Positions 8,201 through 13,512 of a DNA stretch of 13,512 bases are shown here, one piece after another (within the stretch, counting starts at the first letter, position 1; each line of letters opens with the position of its first letter). A program made the translations under genes and the position numbers. The notes under the pieces were generated by a model, which did not search any database, had not been told where the DNA came from, and saw only the letters and a program-made list of their open reading frames with translations. The DNA is from Chitinophagaceae bacterium (lineage in GTDB: Bacteria; Bacteroidota; Bacteroidia; Chitinophagales; Chitinophagaceae), in NCBI GenBank assembly GCA_021323155.1, contig JAJTCI010000082.1, positions 1 to 13,512 on the forward strand, written 5' to 3'.

Positions 8201-8641
8201 CAGGTTGTTATCGGTGATGGCAGCGGAAATTTCCACGCTGTCGCCGATCATACCGTTCATCTGCAGGTTGAGCTGCGAATTAAACACCGCGTCCTGGTTA
8301 TTACCAAAGCTGAGGCTCCTTCCGAAACTTCCATTATAGTTGACATTGCCGAAATCAAACAGGCCCGTAGTGGATGCCTGTTTGCCCGGCTTCTCCACCA
8401 CGTAAGGGGTGAACACAGTTGATTTCCGGATACTATCAAAATTGAAACGCATCGTTTCCGCGTTGAGCCGGAATGGGAATACGCGGTAGACGATAAATAC
8501 ACTGTCTACAGTAAGTTTATTTCTCCAGGTTAAGACGGACTGGATGACATCAAGATGATAGTCGGAAGTGTCGGCATTGGAAACACGGACTGACCCGGGA
8601 ACGATACTTAAGGAATCAAACCGTACGATGCCTGACCGCAA
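5273..8641 (-). CDS. Very large predicted outer-membrane beta-barrel protein, 5' end out of frame with its signal peptide
   Basis: The open frame gives about 1122 residues from a TTG at 8641; the first in-frame ATG is only at residue 64, inside the conserved-looking N-terminal part, and the frame is closed by a stop at 8687-8689. No signal peptide exists in this frame, but one is encoded just upstream in another frame (see 8616-8690). N-terminal 90-310 contains LSFGNNQDAVFNSQLNLQM, a DNNLPIQPDG segment (144-153) and a block around 261-308 (VYIDGELMQRGEDQDYVINY, then TFTPRRMI and IQVEFEYADR). From about 430 the chain is a long series of alternating aromatic and polar strands typical of an outer-membrane barrel. 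Residues 805-816 (DYNSDGIPQLSE) form a perfect DxNxDGxxxxxE EF-hand/dockerin-like calcium loop, followed by FE and ARYIRIFTPTNEF. I recall similar uncharacterised proteins across Bacteroidota, loosely reminiscent of SprA-type surface proteins, but cannot name a function. It follows the M14 peptidase gene by 88 bp. Confidence 0.8.
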   Translation of the reverse strand: MRSGIVRFDSLSIVPGSVRVSNADTSDYHLDVIQSVLTWRNKLTVDSVFIVYRVFPFRLNAETMRFNFDSIRKSTVFTPYVVEKPGKQASTTGLFDFGNVNYNGSFGRSLSFGNNQDAVFNSQLNLQMNGMIGDSVEISAAITDNNLPIQPDGTTSQLNEFDKILLQFRKKNWEVSLGDIDIRENHSYFLNFYKRLQGISYQQSSKVGSTGSNRLLVSGAIAKGKFTRNILQPLEGNQGPYRLQGANNEFFFIILAGTERVYIDGELMQRGEDQDYVINYNTAEVTFTPRRMITKDRRIQVEFEYADRNFLNSMMYGSNEIVANKKLKGFISVYNNADARNSPINQTVDVQQKQFLADLGDSVHLALYPVASIDTFSASKILYHKKDTTYGIVTETIYVYSTDPDSARYSLNFIEVGHGRGNYVPDFNGANGKVYKWVQPVGGVRQGNFEPAAFLVTPKKHRVVSGGLTYQAGERTTLSIETAISNYDANTFSSRQERDNTGVAGKFLLQREDKWKTTKRQIQLVSTAGYEFVQRRFRPVERLRPVEFGRDWGLGYTYAPADEHLPFISLALVDDRKNTLSYSFSSYLRSDQYRGFRHSFRQFNEAKGWQLRSALDLTNHRSPVDEGVFFRPSVELIKKMPRFRNHIIGAGYSVEHNEQRNKAFDTLNPASFHFDVLSAFIKSDPGKDNRWSFTYFTRRDQLPYREKLGKADQSDNYSFSVELLGNRRHQLRTTVTYRELRIKDQSLTKLTPDNSLLGRIEYMVNEWKGLLTGTILYELGAGQEQRRDYSFIEVPAGRGEYTWIDYNSDGIPQLSEFEIALFSDQARYIRIFTPTNEFIKANYTQFNYSFNLNPKAVASTIRNLKWKNLVTRVNLQSSMQAGKKVLSDGDPEFNPFKGNVADQSLITLNYILSNTLSFNRSSSAWGIDVTNITTYHKAILTYGFETRQLSDWIFKGRINVAKRYTFELLQKFSGNDLYTPKFANRNYELDIHTIEPRLIYTHLTRFRLQASYQYINKQNAALYGGERALSNVFTLDGKFNAVQRTSINGRFSFNNITYNGLSNTATGYIMLDGLLPGKNLLWMVDVTRRLANNLEISVQYEGRKPGETRSIHIGRASVRALL

Positions 8642-8690
8642 GGGCGCAAAACAACAGGCACAAAAAGAATATGTAACGGGATCGAATCAC
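8616..8690 (-). pseudogene. Detached signal-peptide reading frame of the beta-barrel gene (apparent 1-base frameshift)
   Basis: A GTG at 8690 opens a 24-codon frame reading MIRSRYIFFLCLLFCALA, then VRHRTV and a TGA at 8616-8618. It has the RSR basic n-region, a strongly hydrophobic core and an Ala-Leu-Ala cleavage site of a Sec signal peptide. A stop codon sits directly before the GTG, so this is the only start in the frame. Removing one G from the GCGGTC around 8636-8637 joins it to the barrel frame as CALA-SGIVRFDS, placing the cleavage site exactly at the start of the mature protein. The break may be a true mutation, a sequencing error, or recoding; the sequence alone does not decide. Confidence 0.65.
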
Positions 8691-8778
8691 TTATGTATCA
8701 GTAAGTAGCCATCAACCCATAAAAATATTCTTTTCGTGTTTCTGAATAGACATATTAACAAAGCGATTAGCTGCCTGC

Positions 8779-11328
8779 TTACAAGCGGATTATGTTGCCG
8801 AAATAAACCGCATTTATAAAGAGTTTTGCGGTGCCCAGCCAGAACGCACGGAAGTTCAGGTTATCTACCATGGAAATCACTCTCCCAGAACCTACCTGGT
8901 CGATGTTGATCACCGCGTTATTTTTTACCAGGTTCCTGTGCCCCCGGAAAAGATACCCGCTCTGCAAAGGGTTATCCGTAAGCACCACCGGCGCGTCATA
9001 ATAACCGTTGTTCTTATCCATGAACATAGTGTTCGACTTGAACACTGAGACTGTCGGCTGGCTATAGCCATAGCATATCGGGTGTGACAGGTCCATCTTC
9101 GCTTCAAAAATGGAACCCGTCATGTCCTTAGCACGCTGTTCATCCGAGCGGAGGTAATAAGGCAGCGTCAAGGTGGTATCTTTCTTTTCCGGGTCAGTTC
9201 TAAAGATCACTTTGGTGAACCCGTTTTGCGACAACCATCGCGTGGCATCTTCAGTCGCGATCAGGGTACCACCGCCACCAATCCAGGATTTCAACTTGTC
9301 CTGCGCGGGCTTATCAAGGCCACGATAATTGCCGGAAGGCATGATAATAACGTTGTATCTCGAAGGATCGATCGCACCGAACCGTTCAACATCCACTATC
9401 GACACGGGTATGTTGAATCGTTGGTCCATCAGGTGCCAGATCTCGCCCACGTCTGTTGCCGTTGTACCATTACCACCGAACATCATTACAGAAGGCAATT
9501 TCACCGCGGAAAAGCTGCCACTCCCAAGATCGATGCCTCCGGACGCCATCCCGGTGTTTACTGCGATCACATCAATACCGGTACCGCTGATCGCCTGCTG
9601 CAAAGTATGGAAAACTTCTGCCGCCGACTTTCCCGGCTGGATCGCTGAAATAAAGACAGTCCCATAATCAAAAGCCTCGGTCTTTCCATTAATGTTCATC
9701 GAGAATTGCTGCGTTGCCACCCTTGGTTGGATGCCTTTGGATTGCAGGGTATACAACACACGTGGGGCCAGCAGTTCGTTCCATCGCAACAGGTACCCGT
9801 AATTGCTCATGCCGCCGGATACCTTTTCAGCCGTCTTTGAAATCGCGGACACCTGTGCGCCAAGTGATCCTGCAGATTTCAATTCCGCGTAAGGCAGGCC
9901 GAAAGCGAGTGGCATCGTCCATGCTGTCACATCATAGAATAAGCTGTCCTTGTATTCGGAAGTCTTTTCAAAAATTGTCTTGATCAGTTTGAACTGTGGT
10001 TGGTTAGTAGGAATAACATATGCCGAATTCGCTTTAAAGGCTTTACCATCTGCATTCGTATTCTCTTTCAGCGCGTACACTTTTATCTGCTGGCGCAGCA
10101 AAATATCAAGAAATACATTCGTCTTGCTCTGGTCCTTCTCGTCACCGAATACGTAAGCTTTTACAGGGAATGACTCCGCTTCCGATTTGACATCTTTATA
10201 AAAATCACGCTGGTAATTCAGCATCTCTTTTCTCAGGTTCCTTGCCGCCTCCAGTGTAGACAGGCTGGTCACGAATTGGTTCTTTATCGTGAACGGGAAA
10301 GTGAGGATTCCGTTCGCTGTTTCCTGGGCGTGGCCACGACTGCTCGCCTGCTCGAACAGGATGCCGATCGCACCGTGGATATCCGGGAAGGTTGAGCCTT
10401 TTCCATAATAAAAATCATCATACCCCTCTTTCGTAAAATACAACGAACCCACACTATCCAGGTACCTGGCATGATAGGTCCCGATCGCTGCTGTAAGTTT
10501 TTGATTCAATGCGGGCGTATTCGGATTTACTCTGGAAGGGACACCCGGCTGGAAAAAAAACGTAGCGTTACTTCCTTGTTCATGGTGGTCGGTCAGGATA
10601 TTTGGCTTCCAGTCGTGGAACAACTTTAACCTGTTCTGGCTCTCCACGTGTTGCGCAGGCAACCAGTCACGGTTCAGATCGAACCAGTAATGGTTAAAAC
10701 GTCCGCCCGGCCAGGCTTCATTGAACTCCCTGGCGTTGGGATCAGCCACCATCGTTTTGCTCTTGTGCATATTGGCCCAGGTCGCAAAGCGGTTGAGTCC
10801 GTCAGGATTAAAGGAAGGATCAAGAATGATCACAGTATTGTCCAGCAAGGCATCGATATCCTTTCCCTGTGCGGCGGCGAGATGATAGGCCGTGAGTAAA
10901 GCGGCATTCGAGCCACTGCTCTCGTTACCATGGATGCTGTAACCCATCCAAACAACGATGGGCATATTATTGACGTCAAGCGAAGAAGAATTGTTCGCGT
11001 CGGCCAGCTGCACATGTTGCTGGCGTATCTGCTCGAGCCGCTGGTGATTCTTTGGCGATGTGACGATCAGCGCCACCTGGGGCCGGCCCTCGTAGGTAAG
11101 TCCGGTCACCTGCATCGTCATCCTGTCAGAAGCCGCATCCAGCGCCTTCATATAATTCACCAGCCGGTCGTGTGTAACATGCCATTCACCCACTTCATGA
11201 TAGATCACGGATTTAGGCGTGGGGACCGATGCATCGTAAGTCACCGTATTCGGAAGGTAATAGTCAAGTGTCTGCGATGAGGTACAAATCGTGAAGGCCA
11301 GCATTACAAATACGAGCAATGGTCTCAT
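8779..11328 (-). CDS. Secreted M14 family zinc carboxypeptidase with C-terminal amidotransferase-like domain
   Basis: The 849-residue protein starts with a signal peptide, MRPLLVFVMLAFTICTSSQ, from ATG 11328; an in-frame ATG at 11361 would put eleven extra, partly charged residues in front of it and is less likely. The M14 zinc site is H133-G-N-E136 in YSIHGNES plus a histidine of the DHHEQG segment (H248 or H249). PSFNPDG and FDLNRDW supply the usual substrate-binding Asn/Arg region, and E326 in GILFEQASS is the likely catalytic glutamate. All catalytic residues are therefore present. The C-terminal third (about 605-745) reads as a class I glutamine-amidotransferase-like fold: VMMFGGNGTT, then YNVIIMPSGNYRG, then GGGGTLIATEDA. 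The nucleophile-elbow position (around S665) has no cysteine, so this domain is probably not catalytic. M14 proteins of 800-900 residues with this tail are common in Bacteroidota; they should digest peptides in the periplasm or outside the cell. It lies between the ABC-F gene and the barrel gene on the same strand. Confidence 0.93.
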   Translation of the reverse strand: MRPLLVFVMLAFTICTSSQTLDYYLPNTVTYDASVPTPKSVIYHEVGEWHVTHDRLVNYMKALDAASDRMTMQVTGLTYEGRPQVALIVTSPKNHQRLEQIRQQHVQLADANNSSSLDVNNMPIVVWMGYSIHGNESSGSNAALLTAYHLAAAQGKDIDALLDNTVIILDPSFNPDGLNRFATWANMHKSKTMVADPNAREFNEAWPGGRFNHYWFDLNRDWLPAQHVESQNRLKLFHDWKPNILTDHHEQGSNATFFFQPGVPSRVNPNTPALNQKLTAAIGTYHARYLDSVGSLYFTKEGYDDFYYGKGSTFPDIHGAIGILFEQASSRGHAQETANGILTFPFTIKNQFVTSLSTLEAARNLRKEMLNYQRDFYKDVKSEAESFPVKAYVFGDEKDQSKTNVFLDILLRQQIKVYALKENTNADGKAFKANSAYVIPTNQPQFKLIKTIFEKTSEYKDSLFYDVTAWTMPLAFGLPYAELKSAGSLGAQVSAISKTAEKVSGGMSNYGYLLRWNELLAPRVLYTLQSKGIQPRVATQQFSMNINGKTEAFDYGTVFISAIQPGKSAAEVFHTLQQAISGTGIDVIAVNTGMASGGIDLGSGSFSAVKLPSVMMFGGNGTTATDVGEIWHLMDQRFNIPVSIVDVERFGAIDPSRYNVIIMPSGNYRGLDKPAQDKLKSWIGGGGTLIATEDATRWLSQNGFTKVIFRTDPEKKDTTLTLPYYLRSDEQRAKDMTGSIFEAKMDLSHPICYGYSQPTVSVFKSNTMFMDKNNGYYDAPVVLTDNPLQSGYLFRGHRNLVKNNAVINIDQVGSGRVISMVDNLNFRAFWLGTAKLFINAVYFGNIIRL

Positions 11329-11370
11329 TAAGCAAAGTTTGCCTTGAAGATAACCACTCATCCACTCCCA

Positions 11371-11393
11371 ACAAAAAATCCCGCCGGGCGGGA
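11371..11393 (-). terminator. Rho-independent terminator after the ABC-F gene
   Basis: The inverted repeat TCCCGCC/GGCGGGA (11379-11393; about 6 bp of GC-rich stem with a 3-base loop) is followed on the minus strand by TTTTTTGT. It lies 60 bases after the ABC-F stop at 11454 and before the M14 start at 11328, so the two genes should be separate transcripts. A weak -7-like octamer TATCTTCA (11345-11352, minus) lies 16 bases before the M14 ATG. Confidence 0.85.
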
Positions 11394-11453
11394 CTTCTAT
11401 ATTTTTCCTGGATTATTTTATCCATTTATAATTCTTAATTATAAACTCCTCTC

Positions 11454-13079
11454 CTACCCATACATCTCCGCCCGTAACTCATGAACCCGCTTGTCTTCCA
11501 TATACTCGTCAAATGTCATCAGCCTGTCGATAATGCCTTTAGGCGTCAGTTCAATCACACGGTTCGCTACTGTCTGCATGAACGTATGGTCATGGGAAGT
11601 AAGCAGCACCACCCCGGGGAACACCTGGCAGCCATCGTTGAATGCCTGGATACTTTCCAGGTCAAGGTGGTTGGTAGGCTGGTCGAGAACGATCAGGTTG
11701 GGGTTCTGCAGCATCATCCTGCTCACCATGCACCGCACCTTTTCTCCACCGCTCAATACGTTGGTCTTCTTAGAAATGTCGTCACCGCTGAACAACATCT
11801 TGCCCAGGAAGCCGCGCAGGAATGGTTCATCCGCATCGGTCACATGCGCCGGAACGAACTGTCGCAACCATTCCAGGAGGGTGAGCTTATTCTCGAAGAA
11901 CTCGTTATTCTCCAAAGGCAGGTAAGCCTTGGTGATCGTAGTACCCCACTCAAAACTTCCTGCATCCGCTTTCGCGTTGTCGTTAATGATCTCGAAGAAA
12001 TTGGTCACCGCCAGCGGGTCCTTACTCAGGAAAGCGATCTTATCACCCTTATTCACGCTGAAAGAAACATCCTTGAACAGCGGGCGACCATCGATACGCT
12101 TCGCCAGCTTCTCTACATTCAATATCTGGTTACCCACTTCACGTAACGGCTGGAAGATAATGCCCGGGTACTTCCTGTTGGAAGGCTGGATATCGTCGAT
12201 CGTGAGTTTCTCCAGCGCCTTTTTCCTGGAGGTCGCCTGCTTACTCTTCGACGCGTTGGCGGAGAACCGCGCAATGAAATCCAATAATGCCTGGCGCTTC
12301 TCTTCCGTCTTCTTATTCTTATCCGTGATCTGTCGCGCCATCAGCTGCGAACTCTCGTACCAGAACGTATAGTTACCGGTGTAGATCTTGATCTTTTGCT
12401 TGTCCACGTCCGCTACGTGCGTGCAGATCTGGTCGAGGAAGTGACGGTCGTGGCTCACTACCAAAACAACGTTCTCGTAATCGGCCAGGAAGTTTTCCAG
12501 CCAGCCGATGGTCTCGATGTCAAGACCGTTCGTCGGCTCATCCAGCAGGAGAATATCAGGATTTCCAAACAGTGCCTGTGCCAGCAACACCCGTACTTTC
12601 AGGTTACCCGGGATGTCTTTCAACAGGCTCTGGTGATAGACCTCTGTTACACCCAGGCTGCTCAACAGGCTCGCCGCCGTGCTTTCCGCTTCGTAACCAC
12701 CCATCTCACCGAAGTCGGCCTCCAGGTGCGCTGCCTTCATGCCATCTTCCTCGCTAAAATCCTCCTTCGCGTAAATGGCCTCCCGCTCATGCATCACTTC
12801 CCACAACTTCTTATGACCCATCAACACCGTATTCAATACATGAATGTCATCAAACTCGAACTGGTTTTGTTTCAGCACGGCCATCCGCTCACCCGGCGTT
12901 ATCTCCACTGTGCCTTTATTGGGTTCTATCTCACCACTTAATATCTTAAGAAAAGTTGATTTACCTGCTCCATTCGCACCAATTACCCCATAACAATTGC
13001 CCTTCATGAAGTTCAGGTTCACCTCGTCGAACAATACCCTTTTGCCATAGGCCAGCGTCACGTTTCTAACACTTATCAT
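11454..13079 (-). CDS. ABC-F family ATPase (YbiT-like), second nucleotide-binding domain degenerate
   Basis: The 541-residue soluble protein has two ABC ATPase domains and no membrane segment, as in ABC-F translation factors that act at the ribosomal E site. Domain 1: Walker A GANGAGKST (34-42), Walker B/catalytic LLLDEPTNGLD with E181, but a weak signature (KDIPGNLKVR in place of LSGGQ). The charged interdomain linker (about 245-320, KNKKTEEKRQ... and SKSKQATSRKKALEKL) is the P-site tRNA interaction arm of the family. Domain 2: signature LSGGEKVR is good (442-449), but the Walker A position (351-360) reads LSKDPLAVTN with no GxxGxGKS/T, and the catalytic position is Q467 in VLDQPTNHLD. Length and the unusual first signature resemble YbiT. 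This is a housekeeping-type ABC-F; nothing marks it as a resistance protein. It has its own promoter and terminator. Confidence 0.95.
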   Translation of the reverse strand: MISVRNVTLAYGKRVLFDEVNLNFMKGNCYGVIGANGAGKSTFLKILSGEIEPNKGTVEITPGERMAVLKQNQFEFDDIHVLNTVLMGHKKLWEVMHEREAIYAKEDFSEEDGMKAAHLEADFGEMGGYEAESTAASLLSSLGVTEVYHQSLLKDIPGNLKVRVLLAQALFGNPDILLLDEPTNGLDIETIGWLENFLADYENVVLVVSHDRHFLDQICTHVADVDKQKIKIYTGNYTFWYESSQLMARQITDKNKKTEEKRQALLDFIARFSANASKSKQATSRKKALEKLTIDDIQPSNRKYPGIIFQPLREVGNQILNVEKLAKRIDGRPLFKDVSFSVNKGDKIAFLSKDPLAVTNFFEIINDNAKADAGSFEWGTTITKAYLPLENNEFFENKLTLLEWLRQFVPAHVTDADEPFLRGFLGKMLFSGDDISKKTNVLSGGEKVRCMVSRMMLQNPNLIVLDQPTNHLDLESIQAFNDGCQVFPGVVLLTSHDHTFMQTVANRVIELTPKGIIDRLMTFDEYMEDKRVHELRAEMYG

Positions 13080-13106
13080 GCTTTATCCCCTGTTTTTTTG
13101 AGGCGG

Positions 13107-13114
13107 CAAAGATA
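13107..13114 (-). promoter_or_regulatory. -7 promoter element (TATCTTTG) of the ABC-F gene
   Basis: TATCTTTG on the minus strand matches TAnnTTTG exactly and ends 27 bases before the ATG at 13079. No good -33 box is evident. The 13080-13212 gap is a divergent promoter region serving this gene and the one at 13213. Confidence 0.6.
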
Positions 13115-13187
13115 TAATGTGGCACCGAGAAAGCTGAAAATTTGAAAATCACTGCTTTTGCCGGGGATCCTGCACATTTTTGTTCCT

Positions 13188-13195
13188 TATTTTAG
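13188..13195 (+). promoter_or_regulatory. Possible -7 element (TATTTTAG) for the gene at 13213
   Basis: TATTTTAG lies 17 bases before the ATG at 13213, preceded by TTTTTGTTCC. The same octamer, preceded by TTTTGT, lies before the two-TM gene at 4740. One mismatch to TAnnTTTG; a possible -33 TTTTG at 13156-13160 is a little too far upstream. Confidence 0.35.
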
Positions 13196-13212
13196 TCCCC
13201 AAAGATTGTTGT

Positions 13213-13512
13213 ATGAAACGTTCCCTGAAAGCAGGAATAGTCTTTGGCACTTTTATGTCGGCCTGGTTCATCTTCTCGTCAGTCGTCATTGACAAACAGG
13301 ACATTGTACCCGGCATTCTCACCGGGCTGGTTTTAGGACTGTTGTCGGCTGTCTTTTTCGGAGCCACTATGCACTGGTTCACGAAAAAAACCGACAAAGT
13401 GGTGCAGATCAACCTGCTCCCGGGCGAGCGTCTTTTGTTCCAGACCCGGGCCAATCATTTCAAGGGCATGGAAGCCGTAGGTGGCAAACTCACCCTTACG
13501 GATCAACGCCTT
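13213..13512 (+). CDS. Two-TM membrane protein with start of a PH/GRAM-like domain (C-terminus cut by window edge)
   Basis: The frame from ATG 13213 (MKRSLKAGIVFG) is open for 100 codons to the last base, so only the N-terminal part is seen. Two hydrophobic segments are present at about residues 5-25 (LKAGIVFGTFMSAWFIFSSVV) and 31-52 (IVPGILTGLVLGLLSAVFFGAT), followed by a basic stretch. The soluble part begins INLLPGERLLFQTRANHFKG and then has GGKLTLTDQRL. That LlpGE...aN.f....vgGkLtLTdqRL pattern is typical of PH/GRAM-like domains in small bacterial membrane proteins (family knowledge; the domain is only partly in view). The two hydrophobic segments probably anchor it in the inner membrane. 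No named function is supported. The gene is divergent from the ABC-F gene. Confidence 0.75.
   Translation, partial: MKRSLKAGIVFGTFMSAWFIFSSVVIDKQDIVPGILTGLVLGLLSAVFFGATMHWFTKKTDKVVQINLLPGERLLFQTRANHFKGMEAVGGKLTLTDQRL

Noticed and set aside
11481..12146. 221-codon open frame on the + strand opposite the ABC-F gene
   Set aside because: Antisense shadow of a conserved gene; His/Arg-rich composition without domain, start signal or promoter.
11454..13079. ABC-F protein as an antibiotic resistance (ARE) factor
   Set aside because: Domain pattern and motifs resemble the housekeeping YbiT-like group; no mobile context and no extended resistance-type linker that I can identify.
13149..13454. 101-codon minus-strand frame near the right edge
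   Set aside because: It is opposite a + strand frame with a good start, two membrane segments and a recognisable soluble-domain pattern that continues to the window edge; the minus product is low-complexity and basic.

Overview
The window looks like chromosomal DNA of a Bacteroidota bacterium, most likely family Chitinophagaceae. Base composition is moderate (about half G+C by eye). Several genes are preceded by the Bacteroidota -7 promoter element TAnnTTTG, Shine-Dalgarno signals are weak, and the protein content (LTA4H-type M1 lipoprotein, LolA, a very large outer-membrane beta-barrel protein, a YbiT-like ABC-F protein) fits that phylum. I see no rRNA, tRNA, CRISPR array, insertion sequence, integrase, phage or plasmid gene. 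The order is that of an ordinary chromosomal segment, mostly housekeeping and cell-envelope genes.

Layout. 1-1122 (-): cardiolipin synthase/phospholipase D protein whose C-terminus runs off the left edge. 1338-3188 (+): M1 aminopeptidase lipoprotein, convergent with cytidylate kinase cmk (3196-3882, -). 3964-4590 (-): LolA with its own promoter and a strong hairpin terminator. 4740-5276 (+): small two-TM membrane protein whose stop codon overlaps the stop of the next gene. 5273-8641 (-): about 1120-residue predicted outer-membrane beta-barrel protein of unknown function. 8779-11328 (-): secreted M14 zinc carboxypeptidase with a C-terminal amidotransferase-like domain. 11454-13079 (-): ABC-F protein with its own promoter and terminator. 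13213 to the right edge (+): start of another small two-TM membrane protein with a PH/GRAM-like domain.

Functional themes. Most genes serve the envelope: phospholipid synthesis (cls), lipoprotein transport to the outer membrane (lolA), secreted or lipid-anchored peptide degradation (M1 and M14 peptidases), and a large surface barrel. cmk and the ABC-F protein are cytoplasmic housekeeping functions (CTP/dCTP supply and ribosome-associated translation). The M14 and barrel genes are on the same strand, 88 bp apart, with no visible terminator between them, so they may be co-transcribed.

Main points of interest. (1) The barrel gene appears frameshifted at its very start. A convincing signal peptide begins at a GTG at 8690 but is in a different frame from the 3.4-kb body, and removing one base joins them at an Ala-Leu-Ala cleavage site. 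(2) The second ATPase domain of the ABC-F protein has lost a recognisable Walker A motif and carries Gln instead of the catalytic Glu. (3) A TAnnTTAG variant of the -7 element precedes three genes. I found no convincing new defence, mobile or biosynthetic system in this window.
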